A DNA stretch of 64,000 nt from Hydractinia symbiolongicarpus (GCF_029227915.1 NC_079885.1:28647001-28711000), one strand, 5' to 3'; counted from the stretch's first letter, positions 1-13,095 are shown. The notes: generated by a model from the sequence alone, not told the origin. Program-made: numbers and translations.

Positions 1-2483
1 TAAATAAGTCCTTTTTTACGGTTGGACCAATCCTAGACGTTAGCGCGCGCTGTAAAAAGAGAGACAGTTTTAAAAACTACATTTCATTGACTTTCTAACG
101 GCATCGGTCCGTTTCAATGACAACGGTTGCGTCACATATTCGTACCAACATGCATTTAGCGATATTTTTCTCATTTTACTAGGTTGCATCGCTTTTAACA
201 GTGAAAGGATTGACTGTGGGATTTAATTGAACTGATTTTGAGCTTTGACCTCATCAATATGATAAATGAGACAATTGGACCCAAGGAATAACATTCTTTT
301 TAATTTGACATGATTGCTGGAATTTGCCGATTTCGCTAGGCGCTGTGGTAGCGTTTTATTTAAAAGTTTAGATATATAAGTCATTTTGTACTGCGGGACC
401 AATCCTAGCCGTTAGCGCGCGTTGAAGAAATAGAAACATTTTCAAAAAGTACATTTCATTGACTTTCTAACGGTGTCAATCCGCTTGACTTACAACGGTT
501 GCGTCACATATTTGTACCAACATGTATTTAGTGATTTTTTTCCGATATTACTAAGTTGTATCGCTTTTAGCAGTAAAACGATTGACTGTGGGAGTTAATT
601 GAAGTGATTCTGGACTGTGACCTTATAAATGTGATAAGTGAGCCAACTGGACCCCAAGAAATGACATTCTTCTTAATTTGACATGATTGCCGCAACTCAG
701 CGATTACACTGGTCGCTGTTTGGAGCTCTTCATTTAAAAATTTAGATAAATAAGTGATTTTTTACTGTGGGACAAATTCTAGCCGTTATCGCGCGCTGAA
801 GAAATAGAGACAGTTTTAGAAGGTACGTTTTAATGAATTTCTAACGGTATCAGTCCGTTTCAATTACAACGGTTGCGTCACATATTCGTACCAACATGTA
901 TTTAGCGATATTTTTCTGATTTTACTAGGTTGCATTGTTTTTAACAGTGAAAGGATTGACTGTGGGACTTAATTGAACTGATTTTGGACTTTGACCTCAA
1001 GAATGTGATAAATGTGACAATTGGACCCAAGAAATAACATTCGTCTTAATTTGACATGATTGCTGGAATTTACCGATTTCGCTAGGCGCTGTGGTAGCGC
1101 TTCATTTAAAAATTTAGATAAATAAGTCCTTTTTTACGGTTGGACCAATCCTAGACGTTAGCGCGCGCTGAAGAAAGAGAGACAGTTTTAAAAACTACAT
1201 TTCATTGACTTTCTAACGGCATCAGTCCGTTTCCATGACAACGGTTGCGTCACATATTCGTACCAACATGCATTTAGCGATATTTTTCTCATTTTACTAG
1301 GTTGCATAGCTTTTAGCAGTGAAAGGATTGACTGTGGGACTTAATTGAACTGATTTTGGACTTTGACCTCAAGAATGTGATAAATGAGACAATTGGACCT
1401 CAGAAATAACATTCGTCTTAATTTCAAATGATTGCTGAAATTTACCGATTTCGCTAGGCGCTGTTGTACCGCTTCATTTAAAAATTTAGATGAATAAGTC
1501 ATTTTTTACGGTTGGACCAATCCTAGACGTTAGCGCGCGCTGAAGAAAGAGAGACAGTTTTAAAAACTACATTTCATTGACTTTTTTAACGGCATCAGTC
1601 CGTTTCAATAACAACGGTTGCGTCACATATTCGTACCAACATGCATTTAGCGATATTTTTCTGATTTTACTAGGTTGCATCGCTTTTAACAGTGAAAGGA
1701 TTGACTGTGGGATTTAATTGAACTGATTTTGGACTTTGACCTCATAAATGTGATAAATGAGACAATTGGACCCAAGGAATAACATTCTTTTTAATTTGAC
1801 ATGATTGCTGGAATTTGCTGATTTCGCTGGGCGCTGTGGTAGCGTTTTATTTAAAAGTTTAGATATATAAGTCATTTTGTACTGCGGGACCAATCCTAGC
1901 CGTTAGCGCGCGTTGAAGAAATAGAAACATTTTCAAAAAGTACATTTCATTGACTTTCTAACGGTGTCAATCCGCTTGACTTACAACGGTTGCGTCACAT
2001 ATTTGTACCAACATGTATTTAGTGATTTTTTTCCGATATTACTAAGTTGTATCGCTTTTAGCAGTAAAACGATTGACTGTGGGACTTAATTGAAGTGATT
2101 CTGGACTGTGACCTTATAAATGTGATAAGTGAGCCAACTGGACCCCAAGAAATGACATTCTTCTTAATTTGACATGATTGCCGCAACTCAGCGATTACAC
2201 TGGTCGCTGTTTGGAGCGCTTCAGTTAAAAATTTAGATAAATAAGTGATTTTTTACTGTGGGACAAATCCTAGCCGTTATCGCGCGCTGAAGAAATAGAG
2301 ACAGTTTTAGAAGGTAGGTTTAAATGAATTTCTAACGGTATCAGTCCGTTTCAATTACAACGGTTGCGTCACATATTCGTACCAACATGTATTTAGCGAT
2401 ATTTTTCTGATTTTACTAGGTTGCATTGTTTTTAACAGTGAAAGGATTGACTGTGGGACTTAATTGAACTGATTTTGGACTTT
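1..2483 (+). repeat. Monomer series A-B-C-A then A-B-C
   Basis: Three monomer types can be told apart by the sequence after the ATAAG phase marker: type A has ACGGTTGG, type B has GTACTGCGGG, type C has GATTTTTTACTGTGGGACAAAT. They occur as A-B-C-A (from 4, 376, 750, 1122) and then A-B-C (from 1494, 1867, 2240). B and C recur at an offset of 1491 bp (four monomers), while the end of the second A matches the end of the second C at about 1120 bp (three monomers). One monomer was therefore gained or lost between the two copies, as expected for unequal exchange. Confidence 0.75.
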
Positions 2484-4350
2484 GACCTCAAAAATGTGAT
2501 AAATGAGACAATTGGACCTCAGAAATAACATTCGTCTTAATTTCAAATGATTGCTGAAATTTACCGATTTCGCTAGGCGCTGTTGTAGCGCTTCATTTAA
2601 AAATTTAGATGAATAAGTCATTTTTTACGGTTGGACCAATCTTAGACGTTAGCGCGCGCTGAAGAAAGAGAGACAGCTTTAAAAACTACATTTCATTGAC
2701 TTTTTTAACGGCATCAGTCCGTTTCAATTACAACGGTTGCGTCACATATTCGTACCAACATGCATTTAGCGATATTTTTCTGATTTTACTAGGTTGCATC
2801 GCTTTTAACAGTAAAAGGATTGACTGTGGGACTTAATTGAACTGATTTTGGACTTTGACTTCATAAATGTGATAAATGAGACAATTGGACCCAAGGAATA
2901 ACATTCTTTTTAATTTGACATGATTGCTGGAATTTGCCGATTTCGCTGGGCGCTGTGGTAGCGTTTTATTTAAAAGTTTAGATATATTAGTCATTTTGTA
3001 CTGCGGGACCAATCCTAGCCGTTAGCGCGCATTGAAGAAATAGAAACATTTTCAAAAAGTACATTTCATTGACTTTCTAACGGTGTCAATCCGCTTGACT
3101 TACAACGGTTTTTGTCACATATTTGTACCAACATGTATTTAGTGATTTTTTTCCGATATTACTAAGTTGTATCGCTTTTAACAGTAAAACGATTGACTGT
3201 GGGACTTAATTAAAGTGATTCTGGACTGTGACCTTATAAATGTGATAAGTGAGCCAACTGGACCCCAAGAAATGACATTCTTCATAATTTGACATGATTG
3301 CCGCAACTTGGCGATTACACTGGTCGCTGTATGAAGCGCTTCATTAAAAAATTTAGATAAATAAGTCATTTTTTACTGTGGGACGAATCCTAGCCGTTAT
3401 CGCGCGCTGAAGAAATAGAGACAGTTTTAGAAGGTACATTTCAATGAATTTCTAACGGTATGAGTCCATTTGAGATACAACGGTTGAGTCACATATTCGT
3501 ACCAACATGTATTTAGTGATTTTTTTCCGATATTACTAAGTTTTATCGCCTTTAACAGTGAAACGGTTGACTGTGGGACTTCATTGAAGTGATTCTGGAC
3601 TGCGACCGCATAAATGTGATAAATGAACCAACTGGACTCCAAGGAATAACATTCTTCTTAATTTGACATGATTGCTGCAATTCAGCGATTACACTCGGCC
3701 CAATGGTAGCGCTTCACTTAAAAATTTAGATAAAATAAGTCATTTTTTACTGTGGGACCAATGCTAGCCGTTAGCCCGCGCTGAAGAAATAGAGACAGTT
3801 TCAAATACTACATTTCATTGACTTTCTAACGGTAATAGTCCGTTTCAACTGCAACGGTTGTGTCACATATTCGTACCAACATATATATAGTGATTTTTTT
3901 CCATTATTACTAAGTTGTATTGCTTTTGACAGTGAAACGAGTGACTGTGGGACTTAATTGAAGTGATCCAGGACTGTGACCTTATAAATGTGATAAATGA
4001 GCCAATTGGATTCCAGGGAATAACATTCTTCTTTATTTGAAATGATTGCTGCAATTCAGCGGTTACACTCGGCCCAATGGTAGCGCTTCTCTTAAAAATT
4101 TAGATAAAATAAGTCATTTTTTACTGTGGGACAAATCCTAGCCGTTAGCGCGGGCTGAAGAAATAGAGACAGTTTGAAGAACTACATTTCATTGACTTTC
4201 TAACAGTCTCAATCGGCTTAACTTACAACGGTTGCGTCACGTATTCGTACCAACATGTATTTAGTGATTTTTTTCCGATATTACTAAGTTGTATTTCTTT
4301 GACAGTGAAACGATTGACTGTGGGACGTAATTGAAGTGATTCTGTACTGT
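2484..4350 (+). repeat. Higher-order repeat, 5 monomers, copy 1
   Basis: This unit of five monomers (1867 bp) is followed directly by a second copy. The edge is visible because GACCTCAAAAATGTG with the unusual CTTAATTTCAAATG variant appears at 2484 and again at 4351, each time after different upstream sequence. Marker variants within the unit include TTTTTGTCACATATTTG and a TATATATAGTGA segment. Short frames predicted in this copy reappear almost unchanged 1865-1867 bp downstream. Confidence 0.88.
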
Positions 4351-6216
4351 GACCTCAAAAATGTGATAAATGAGACAATTGGACCTCAGAAATAACATTC
4401 GTCTTAATTTCAAATGATTGCTGAAATTTACCGATTTCGCTAGGCGCTGTTGTAGCGCTTCATTTAAAAATTTAGATGAATAAGTCATTTTTTACGGTTG
4501 GACCAATCTTAGACGTTAGCGCGCGCTGAAGAAAGAGAGACAGCTTTAAAAACTACATTTCATTGACTTTTTTAACGGCATCAGTTCGTTTCAATTACAA
4601 CGGTTGCGTCACATATTCGTACCAACATGCATTTAGCGATATTTTTCTGATTTTACTAGGTTGCATCGCTTTTAACAGTAAAAGGATTGACTGTGGGACT
4701 TAATTGAACTGATTTTGGACTTTGACTTCATAAATGTGATAAATGAGACAATTGGACCCAAGGAATAACATTCTTTTTAATTTGACATGATTGCTGGAAT
4801 TTGCCGATTTCGCTGGGAGCTGTGGTAGCGTTTTATTTAAAAGTTTAGATATATTAGTCATTTTGTACTGCGGGACCAATCCTAGCCGTTAGCGCGCATT
4901 GAAGAAATAGAAACATTTTCAAAAAGTACATTTCATTGACTTTCTAACGGTGTCAATCCGCTTGACTTACAACGGTTTTTGTCACATATTTGTACCAACA
5001 TGTATTTAGTGATTTTTTTCCGATATTACTAAGTTGTATCGCTTTTAACAGTAAAACGATTGACTGTGGGACTTAATTAAAGTGATTCTGGACTGTGACC
5101 TTATAAATGTGATAAGTGAGCCAACTGGACCCGAATAAATGACATTCTTCATAATTTGACATGATTGCCGCAACTCAGCGATTACACTGGTCGCTGTGTG
5201 AAGCGCTTCATTAAAAAATTTAGATAAATAAGTCATTTTTTACTGTGGGACGAATCCTAGCCGTTATCGCGCTGAAGAAATAGAGACAGTTTTAGAAGGT
5301 ACATTTCAATGAATTTCTAACGGTATGAGTCCATTTGAGATACAACGGTTGAGTCACATATTCGTACCAACATGTATTTAGTGATTTTTTTCCGATATTA
5401 CTAAGTTTTATCGCTTTTAACAGTGAAACGGTTGACTGTGGGACTTCATTGAAGTGATTCTGGACTGCGACCGCATAAATGTGATAAATGAACCAACTGG
5501 ACTCCAAGGAATAACATTCTTCTTAATTTGACATGATTGCTGCAATTCAGCGATTACACTCGGCCCAATGGTAGCGCTTCACTTAAAAATTTAGATAAAA
5601 TAAGTCATTTTTTACTGTGGGACCAATGCTAGCCGTTAGCCCGCGCTGAAGAAATAGAGACAGTTTCAAATACTACATTTCATTGACTTTCTAACGGTAA
5701 TAGTCCGTTTCAACTACAACGGTTGTGTCACATATTCGTACCAATATATATATAGTGATTTTTTTCCATTATTACTAAGTTGTATTGCTTTTGACAGTGA
5801 AACGAGTGACTGTGGGACTTAATTGAAGTGATCCTGGACTGTGACCTTATAAATGTGATAAATGAGCCAATTGGATTCCAGGGAATAACATTCTTCTTTA
5901 TTTGACATGATTGCTGCAATTCAGCGGTTACACTCGGCCCAATGGTAGCGCTTCTCTTAAAAATTTAGATAAAATAAGTCATTTTTTACTGTGGGACAAA
6001 TCCTAGCCGTTAGCGCGGGCTGAAGAAATAGAGACAGTTTCAAGAACTACATTTCATTGACTTTCTAACAGTCTCAATCGGCTTAACTTACAACGGTTGT
6101 GTCACGTATTCGTACCAACATGTATTTAGTGATTTTTTTCCGATATTACTAAGTTGTATTTCTTTGACAGTGAAACGATTGACTGTGGGACGTAATTGAA
6201 GTGATTCTGTACTGTG
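4351..6216 (+). repeat. Higher-order repeat, 5 monomers, copy 2
   Basis: This is the second copy of the five-monomer unit. It matches the preceding 1867 bp with few differences, for example a 2-bp loss in the GCGCGC core near 5266 and CCGAATAAATG in place of CCCAAGAAATG near 5131. It ends where the upstream copy's GACCTCA becomes GACCTTA at about 6217. Tandem duplication by unequal exchange is the simplest explanation. Confidence 0.88.
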
Positions 6217-6924
6217 ACCTTATAAATGTGATAAATGAGCCAATTGGACTTCAAGGAATAACATTCTTCTTAATTTGACATGATTGCTGGAATTCAGCGA
6301 TTACACTCGGCCCTATGGTAGCGCTTCATTTAAAAATTTATATAAAATAAGTCATTTTTTAGTGTGGGAACAATCCTGGCCGTTAGAACGCGCTGAATAA
6401 ATAAGAACAGTTTCATAGACTACATTTCATTGACCTTCTGGCGGTATAAATCCGTTTGAGTTACAACGGTTGCGTCACATATTCGTACCAACATGTATTT
6501 AGCAATAGTATTCGGATATTGCTAGGTTGCATCGCTTTTAACAGTGAAAGGATTGACTGTGGGACTTAATTGAACTAATATTGGACTTTGACCTCATAAA
6601 TGTGATAAATGAGACAAATGGACACAAGGAATAACATTCTTCCTAATTTGACATGATTGCTGGAATTCACCGATTTCGATGGGCGCTGTAGTAGCGTTTT
6701 ATAAAAAAGTTTAGATAAAAAAGTCATTTTGTACTGCGGGACCAATCCTAACCGTTAGCGCGCGCTGAAGAAAGAGAGACAGTTTTAAAAACTACATTTC
6801 ATTGACTTTCTAACAGCATCAGTCCGTTTCAATTACAACGGTTGCGTCACATATTCGTACCAACATGCATTTAGCGATATTTTTCTGATTTTACTAGGTT
6901 GCATCGCTTTTAACAGTGAAAGGA
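6217..6924 (+). repeat. Diverged satellite monomers with GGCGGTATAAAT subtype
   Basis: These two monomers lie between higher-order blocks. The first carries the subtype marker CTTCTGGCGGTATAAATCC (about 6436) and GTATTCGGATATTGCTAGG (about 6509). The same subtype recurs in opposite orientation in the inverted block (near 21340, 35095, 39935 and 59625) and in forward orientation again near 62760. Confidence 0.7.
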
Positions 6925-8295
6925 TTGACTGTGGGACTTAATTGAACTGATTTTGGACTTTGACCTCAAAAATGTGATAAGTGAGCCAACTGGACCCAAG
7001 AAATGACATTCTTCTTAATTTGACATGATTGCCGCAACTCAGCGATTACACTGGTCGCTTTTTGAAGAGCTTCATTTAAAAATTTAGATAAATAAGTCTT
7101 TTTTTACGGTTGGACCAATCCTAGACGTTAGCGCGCGCTGAAGAAAGAGAGGCAGTTTTAAAAACTACATTTCATTGACTTTCTAACGGCATCAGTCCGT
7201 TTCAATTACAACGGAGGCGTCACACATTCGTACCAACATGTATTTAGTGATTTTTTTCCGATATTCTTAATTTGACGTGATTGCTGCAATTTAGCGATTA
7301 CACTCGGCCCAATGGTAGCGCTTCACTTAAAAATTTAGAAAAAATAAGTCATTTTTTACTGTGGGACCAATCCTAGCCGTTAGCCCGTGCTGAAGAAATA
7401 GAAACATTTTTAAAAACTACATTTCATTGACTTTCTAACGGTGTCAATCCGCTTGACTTACAACGGTTGCGTCACATATTCGTACCAACATGTATTTAGT
7501 GATTTTTTTCCGATATCACTAAGTTGTATCGCTTTTAACAGTAAAACGATTGACTGTGGGACTTAATTGAAGTGATTCCGGACTGTGACCTTACAAATGT
7601 AATAAATGAGACAATCGTACCCAAGGAATAAAATTCTTTTTAATTTGACATGTTTGCTGGAATTTACCGATTTCGCTGGGCGCTGTGGTAGCGCTTCATT
7701 TAAAAATTTAGATAAATAAGTCATTTTTTACGGTTGGACCAATCCCAGACGTTAGCACGCGCTGAAGAAAGAGTGGCAGTTTTAAAAACTACATTTCATT
7801 GACTTTCTAACGGCATCAGTCCGTTTCAATTACAACGGAGGCGTCACACATTCGTACCAACATGCATTTAGCGATATTTTTCTGATTTTCCTAGGTTGCA
7901 TCGCTTTTAACAGTGAAAGGATTGACTGTGGGACTTAATTGAACTGATTTTGGACTTTGACCACATAAATGTGATAAGTGAGCCAACTGGACCCCAAGAA
8001 ATGACATTCTTCTTAATTTGACATGATTGCCGCAACTCAGCGATTACACTGGTCGCTGTTTGAAGCGCGTCATTAAAAAATTTAGAAAAATAAGTCATTT
8101 TTTACTGTGGGACGAATCCTAGCCGTTATCGCGCGCTGAAGAAATAGAGACAGTTTTAGAAGGTACATTTCAATGAATTTCTAACGGTATGAGTCCCTTT
8201 GAGTTACAACGGTTGAGTCACATATTCGTACCAAAATGTATTTAGTGATTTTTTTCCGATATTACTAAGTTGTATCGCCTTTAACAGTGAAACGA
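6925..8295 (+). repeat. Higher-order repeat of 1371 bp with a shortened monomer, copy 1
   Basis: This four-monomer unit has one monomer that lost about 117 bp. At about 7264, CCGATATT joins directly to CTTAATTTGACGTG, skipping the segment that normally runs from ACTAAGTTG to AACATT. The unit repeats at an offset of exactly 1371 bp (TGACCTCAAAAATG at 6961 and 8332). It also has GGAGGCGTCACACATTCG variants that are rare elsewhere. Confidence 0.85.
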
Positions 8296-9666
8296 TTGAC
8301 TGTGGGACTTAATTGAACTGATTTTGGACTTTGACCTCAAAAATGTGATAAGTGAGCCAACTGGACCCAAGAAATGACATTCTTCTTAATTTGACATGAT
8401 TGCCGCAACTCAGCGATTACACTGGTCGCTTTTTGAAGAGCTTCATTTAAAAATTTAGATAAATAAGTCTTTTTTTACGGTTGGACCAATCCTAGACGTT
8501 AGCACGCGCTGAAGAAAGAGAGGCAGTTTTAAAAACTACATTTCATTGACTTTCTAACGGCATCAGTCCGTTTCAATTACAACGGAGGCGTCACACATTC
8601 GTACCAACATGTATTTAGTGATTTTTTTCCGATATTCTTAATTTGACGTGATTGCTGCAATTCAGCGATTACACTCGGCCCAATGGTAGCGCTTCACTTA
8701 AAAATTTAGAAAAAATAAGTCATTTTTTACTGTGGGACCAATCCTAGCCGTTAGCCCGTGCTGAAGAAATAGAAACATTTTTAAAAACTACATTTCATTG
8801 ACTTTCTAACGGTGTCAATCCGCTTGACTTACAACGGTTGCGTCACATATTCGTACCAACATGTATTTAGTGATTTTTTTCCGATATCACTAAGTTGTAT
8901 CGCTTTTAACAGTAAAACGATTGACTGTGGGACTAAATTGAAGTGATTCCGGACTGTGACCTTACAAATGTAATAAATGAGACAATCGTACCCAAGGAAT
9001 AAAATTCTTTTTAATTTGACATGTTTGCTGGAATTTACCGATTTCGCTGGGCGCTGTGGTAGCGCTTCATTTAAAAATTTAGATAAATAAGTCATTTTTT
9101 ACGGTTGGACCAATCCCAGACGTTAGCACGCGCTGAAGAAAGAGAGGCAGTTTTAAAAACTACATTTCATTGACTTTCTAACGGCATCAGTCCGTTTCAA
9201 TTACAACGGAGGCGTCACACATTCGTACCAACATGCATTTAGCGATATTTTTCTGATTTTACTAGGTTGCGTCGCTTTTAACAGTGAAAGGATTGACTGT
9301 GGGACTTAATTGAACTGATTTTGGACTTTGACCACATAAATGTGATAAGTGAGTCAACTGGACCCCAAGCAATGACATTCTTCTTAATTTAACATGATTG
9401 CCGCAACTCAGCGATTACACTGGTCGCTGTTTGAAGCGCGTCATTAAAAAATTTAGAAAAATAAGTCATTTTTTACTGTGGGACGAATCCTAGCCGTTAT
9501 CGCGCGCTGAAGAAATAGAGACAGTTTTAGAAGGTACATTTCAATGAATTTCTAACGGTATGAGTCCATTTGAGTTACAACGGTTGAGTCACATATTCGT
9601 ACCAAAATGTATTTAGTGATTTTTTTCCTATATTACTAAGTTGTATCGCCTTTAACAGTGAAACGA
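8296..9666 (+). repeat. Higher-order repeat of 1371 bp with a shortened monomer, copy 2
   Basis: This is the tandem second copy, with the same 117-bp internal loss at about 8635 and the same GGAGGCGTCACAC markers. Sharing the same deletion shows that the deletion came before the duplication. Homology fades near 9666, where the next monomer carries GACTGCGACCGTATAAATG. Confidence 0.85.
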
Positions 9667-12397
9667 TTGACTGTGGGACTTAATTGAAGTGATTCTGGAC
9701 TGCGACCGTATAAATGTGATAAATGAGCCAATTGGACTCCAAGGAATAACATTCTTCTTAATTTGACGTGATTGCTGCAATTCAGCGATTACACTCGGCC
9801 CAATGGTAGCGCTTCATTTAAAAATTTAGAAAAAATAAGTGATTTTTTACTGTGGGACCAGTCCGAGCCGTTAGCCCGCGCTGAAGAAATAGAGACAGTT
9901 TCAAATACTACATTTCATTGACTTTCTAATGGTATTAGTCCGTTTCAACTACAACGGTTGCGTCACATATTCGTACCAACATGTATTTAGTGATTTTTTT
10001 CCATTATTACTAAGTTGTATTGCTTGTGACAGTGAAACGATTGACTGTGGGACTTAATTGAAGTGATTCTGGACTGCGACCGTATAAATGTGATAAATGA
10101 GCCAATTGGATTCCAAGGAATAACATTCTTGTTAATTTGACGTGATTGCTGCAATTCACCGATTACACTCGGCCCAATGGTAGCGCTTCACTTAAAAATT
10201 TAGAAAAAATAAGTCATTTTTTACTGTGGGACCAATCCTAGCCGTTAGCCCGCGCTGAAGAAATAGAAACATTTTTAAAAAGTACATTTCATTGACTTTC
10301 TAACGGTGTCAATCCGCTTGACTTACAACGGTTGCGTCACATATTCGTACCAACATGTATTTAGTGATTTTTTTCCGATATCACTAAGTTGTATCGCTTT
10401 TAACAGTAAAACGATTGTCTGTGGGACTTAATTGAAGTGATTCTGGACTGTGGCCTTACAAATGTAATAAATGAGACAATCGTACCCAAGGAATTAAATT
10501 CTTTTTAATTTGACATGTTTGCAGAAATTTACCGATTTCGCTGGGCGCTGTGGTAGCGCTTCATTTAAAAATTTAGATAAATGAGTCATTTTTTACGGTT
10601 GGACCAATTCCAGACGTTAGCACGCGCTGAAGAAAGAGAGACAGTTTTAAAAACTACATTTCATTGACTTTCTAACGGCATCAGTCCGTTTCAATTACAA
10701 CGGTTGCGTCACATATTCGTACCAACATGCATTTAGCGATATTTTTCTGATTTTACTAGGTTGCATCGCTTTTAACAGTGAAAGGACTGACTGTGGGACT
10801 TAATTGAACTGATTTTGGACTTTGACCTCATAAATGTGATAAATGAGACAATTGGACCCAAGGAATAACATTCTTTTTAATTTGACATGATTGCTGGAAT
10901 TTACCGATTTCGCTGGGCGCTGTGGTAGGGATTCACTTAGAAATTTAGATAAATAAGTCATTTTTTACGGTGGGACCAATCCTAGCCGTGAGCGTGCGTT
11001 GAAGAAATAGAAACATTTTTAAAAACTACATTTCATTGAATTTCTAACGGTGTCAATCCGCTTGACTTACAACGGTTGCGTCACATATTTGTACCAACAT
11101 GTATTTAGTGATTTTTTTCCGATATTACTAAGTTGTATTGCTTTTGACAGTGAAACGATTGACTGTGGGACTTAATTGAAGTGATTCTGGACTGTGACCT
11201 TATAAATGTGATAAATGAGTCAATTGGATTCCAAGGAATAACATTCTTCTTAATTTGACATGATTGCTGCAATTCAGCGATTACACTCGGCCCAATGGTA
11301 GCGCTTCTCCTAAAAATTTAGATAAAATAAGTCATTTTTTACTGTGGGACCAATCCTAGCAGTTAGCGCGGACTGAAGAAATAGAGACAGTTTCAAAAAC
11401 TACATTTCATTGAATTTCTAACGGTGTCAATCCGCTTATCTTACAACGGTTGCGTCACGTATTCGTACCAACATGTATTTAGTGATTCTTTTCCGATATT
11501 ACTAAGTTGTATTTCTTTTCACTGTAAAACGATTGACTGTGGGACTTAATTGAAGTGATTCTGTACTGTGACCTTATATATGTGATAAATGAGCCAATTG
11601 GACTTCAAGAAATAACATTCTTCTTAATTTGACATGATTGCTGGAATTCAGCGATTACACTCGGCCCAATGGTAGCGCTTCTCCTAAAAATTTAGATAAA
11701 ATAAGTCATTTTTTACTGTGGGACCAATCCTAGCCGTTAGAGCGGGCTGAAGAAATAGAGACAGTTTCAAAAACTACATTTCATTGACTCTCTAACGGTG
11801 TAAATCCGCTTAACTTAAAACGGTTGCGTCACGTTTTCGTACTAACATGTATTTAGTGATTTTTTTCCGATATTACTAAGTTGTATTTCTTTTGACAGTG
11901 AAACGATTGACTGTGAGACTTAATTGAAGTGATTCTGCACTGTGACCTTATAAATGTGATAAATGAGCCAATTGGACTTCAACGAATAACATTCTTCTTA
12001 ATTTGACATGATTGCTGGAATTCAGCGATTACACTCGGCCTTATGGTAGCGCTTCACTTAAAAATTTATATAAAATAAGTCATTTTTTACTGTGGGACCA
12101 ATCCTAGCCGTTAGCCCGCACTGAAGAAAGAGAAACAGTTTTAAAAACTACATTTCATTGACTCTCTAACGGTATCAGTCCGTTTCAATTACAACGGTTG
12201 CGTCACATATTCGTACCAACATGTATTTAGCGATATTTTTCTGATTTTACTAAGTTGTATCGCTTTTAACAGTGAAACGATTGACTGTGGGACTTAATTG
12301 AACTGATCTTGGACTGTGACCTTATAAATTTGATAAGTGAGACAATTGGACTGCAAGATGTAACATTCTTCTTAATTTGACATGATTGCCGGAATTC
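9667..12397 (+). repeat. Mixed satellite monomers with no clear higher-order period
   Basis: About seven monomers of several subtypes occur here. Two successive ones (about 11340 and 11700) share a TAGCGCTTCTCCTAAAAATTTAG variant and look like a local duplication. No longer unit is evident by eye. The last monomer is cut at GGAATTC by the composite insertion. Confidence 0.65.
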
Positions 12398-12412
12398 TTT
12401 TCTTTTCTTTTC
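12397..12412 (-). repeat. (CTTTT)n tract, likely retroposon 3' tail
   Basis: Three CTTTT units plus a final C lie exactly at the satellite/insertion boundary. Read on the minus strand this is G(AAAAG)3, placed directly after AAATAAATTG. That is what a non-LTR retrotransposon tail looks like when the element lies on the minus strand. Confidence 0.7.
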
Positions 12413-12450
12413 AATTTATTTAAAGTCGATTATTCACATACTAGCCGGGA

Positions 12451-12474
12451 AACCCGGCGTCGAAACGCCGGGTT
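12451..12474. repeat. GC-rich hairpin, 9-bp stem
   Basis: AACCCGGCG (12451-12459) pairs with CGCCGGGTT (12466-12474) around the loop TCGAAA. A second short hairpin, CCGGG-AAA-CCCGG (12445-12457), overlaps it, so two alternative folds are possible. It lies just inside the composite insertion and may be part of an element's end. It is not followed by a T-run that would suggest a terminator. Confidence 0.65.
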
Positions 12475-12504
12475 AAGCCACAAGTACAGGTGTGATCCGG
12501 CATT

Positions 12505-13095
12505 GAACACTCTGTGGAGCGCTTAATAAGAGCTGTAAACTGTCCCACACGATCAGGTGGAGCGCTTTAGTACAGGTATACAGTATGTCGTTAATCATTT
12601 GAAGCGCATACAACATTATAGTGTGCGACTGTAACATATTTTTCAAAAAATAACTTTCCCGCAACGATAACTGATATAAAAACAGAGTTTACAAAGTGTT
12701 GTTACTCCATCATAGCAAAAACAATCGGTCAATATTATTTTATTTTGTGGAAAAGTCTTTTTAAAAGTTAAAAAATTAATCGTGACACTGGGCTGAGCGC
12801 TTAGTACAGTTAAACCGTGTTGTACAGCGTATAGTAATAATACCCTTTTGAAAAAAACTTTCTCGCAGACACAGGGCTGAGCGGTTAGTCCAGGCGTGAT
12901 TCCCAAGAAAGTTTAAAAATTAATTGTCACAGTGGTGGGCTGACCTTAGTATATACAGGTAAACGGTGTTGCACATGCCCATAGGCGTAACAGCCTTTTA
13001 CAAAAAACAGTCTGTTTTTAACACTGGGCTAACCGCTTAGTACAGTTAAACACAGTTGAACAGGCGCATAAGGCGTATTACCCTTTTCCAAAAAT
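12505..13095 (+). repeat. Degenerate short repeats with a GGGCTGAGCGCTTAGTACAG core
   Basis: A motif of the form (GG)CTGAGCGCTTAGTACAG followed by (T)AAACxGTGTTG and a ..GCGTA..ACCCTTTT segment recurs irregularly: at about 12512, 12556, 12789, 12874, 12938 and 13026. The best copies are near 12789 and 13026; others keep only the core (for example GGGCTGAGCGGTTAGTCCAGG). Two short minus-strand open frames across this stretch have no recognisable product. It is probably a decayed internal tandem repeat of an unidentified mobile element. Confidence 0.5.

Larger units (their letters stand above)
1..12397 (+). repeat. Satellite array, 372-bp monomer, forward orientation (block 1)
   Basis: This is an uninterrupted head-to-tail array of about 33 monomers. 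The phase marker ATAAG (just before the TTTTTTAC..GGGACC segment) falls at 4, 376, 750, 1122 and 1494, giving 372-374 bp. Each monomer carries a CCGTTAGCGCGCGCTG core, an AACGG/CCGTT/AACGG triplet, TACCAACATGTATTTAG, a second ACTGTGGGAC box and a CGATTACACTGGGCGC segment. Monomers differ by many substitutions, but groups of monomers recur as higher-order units. Short open frames in it are by-products of the repeat. It stops inside a monomer at GGAATTC (12391-12397), where foreign DNA begins. No host gene is seen anywhere in the block. Confidence 0.97.

Noticed and set aside
3178-9095. Short minus-strand open frames of 63-88 codons in the forward array, several repeated almost unchanged
   Set aside because: They fall at a fixed position in the satellite monomer and repeat with its higher-order period. 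Frames are destroyed in most monomers by substitutions and indels. They have no recognisable domain, so they are by-products of the repeat.
12451-12474. Rho-independent terminator
   Set aside because: The hairpin is strong but no T-run follows on either strand, and the context is eukaryotic.
12473-12906. Two minus-strand frames of 63 and 87 codons within the composite insertion
   Set aside because: They overlap a degenerate short-repeat region, have no recognisable product and no conserved partner in the other LINE.
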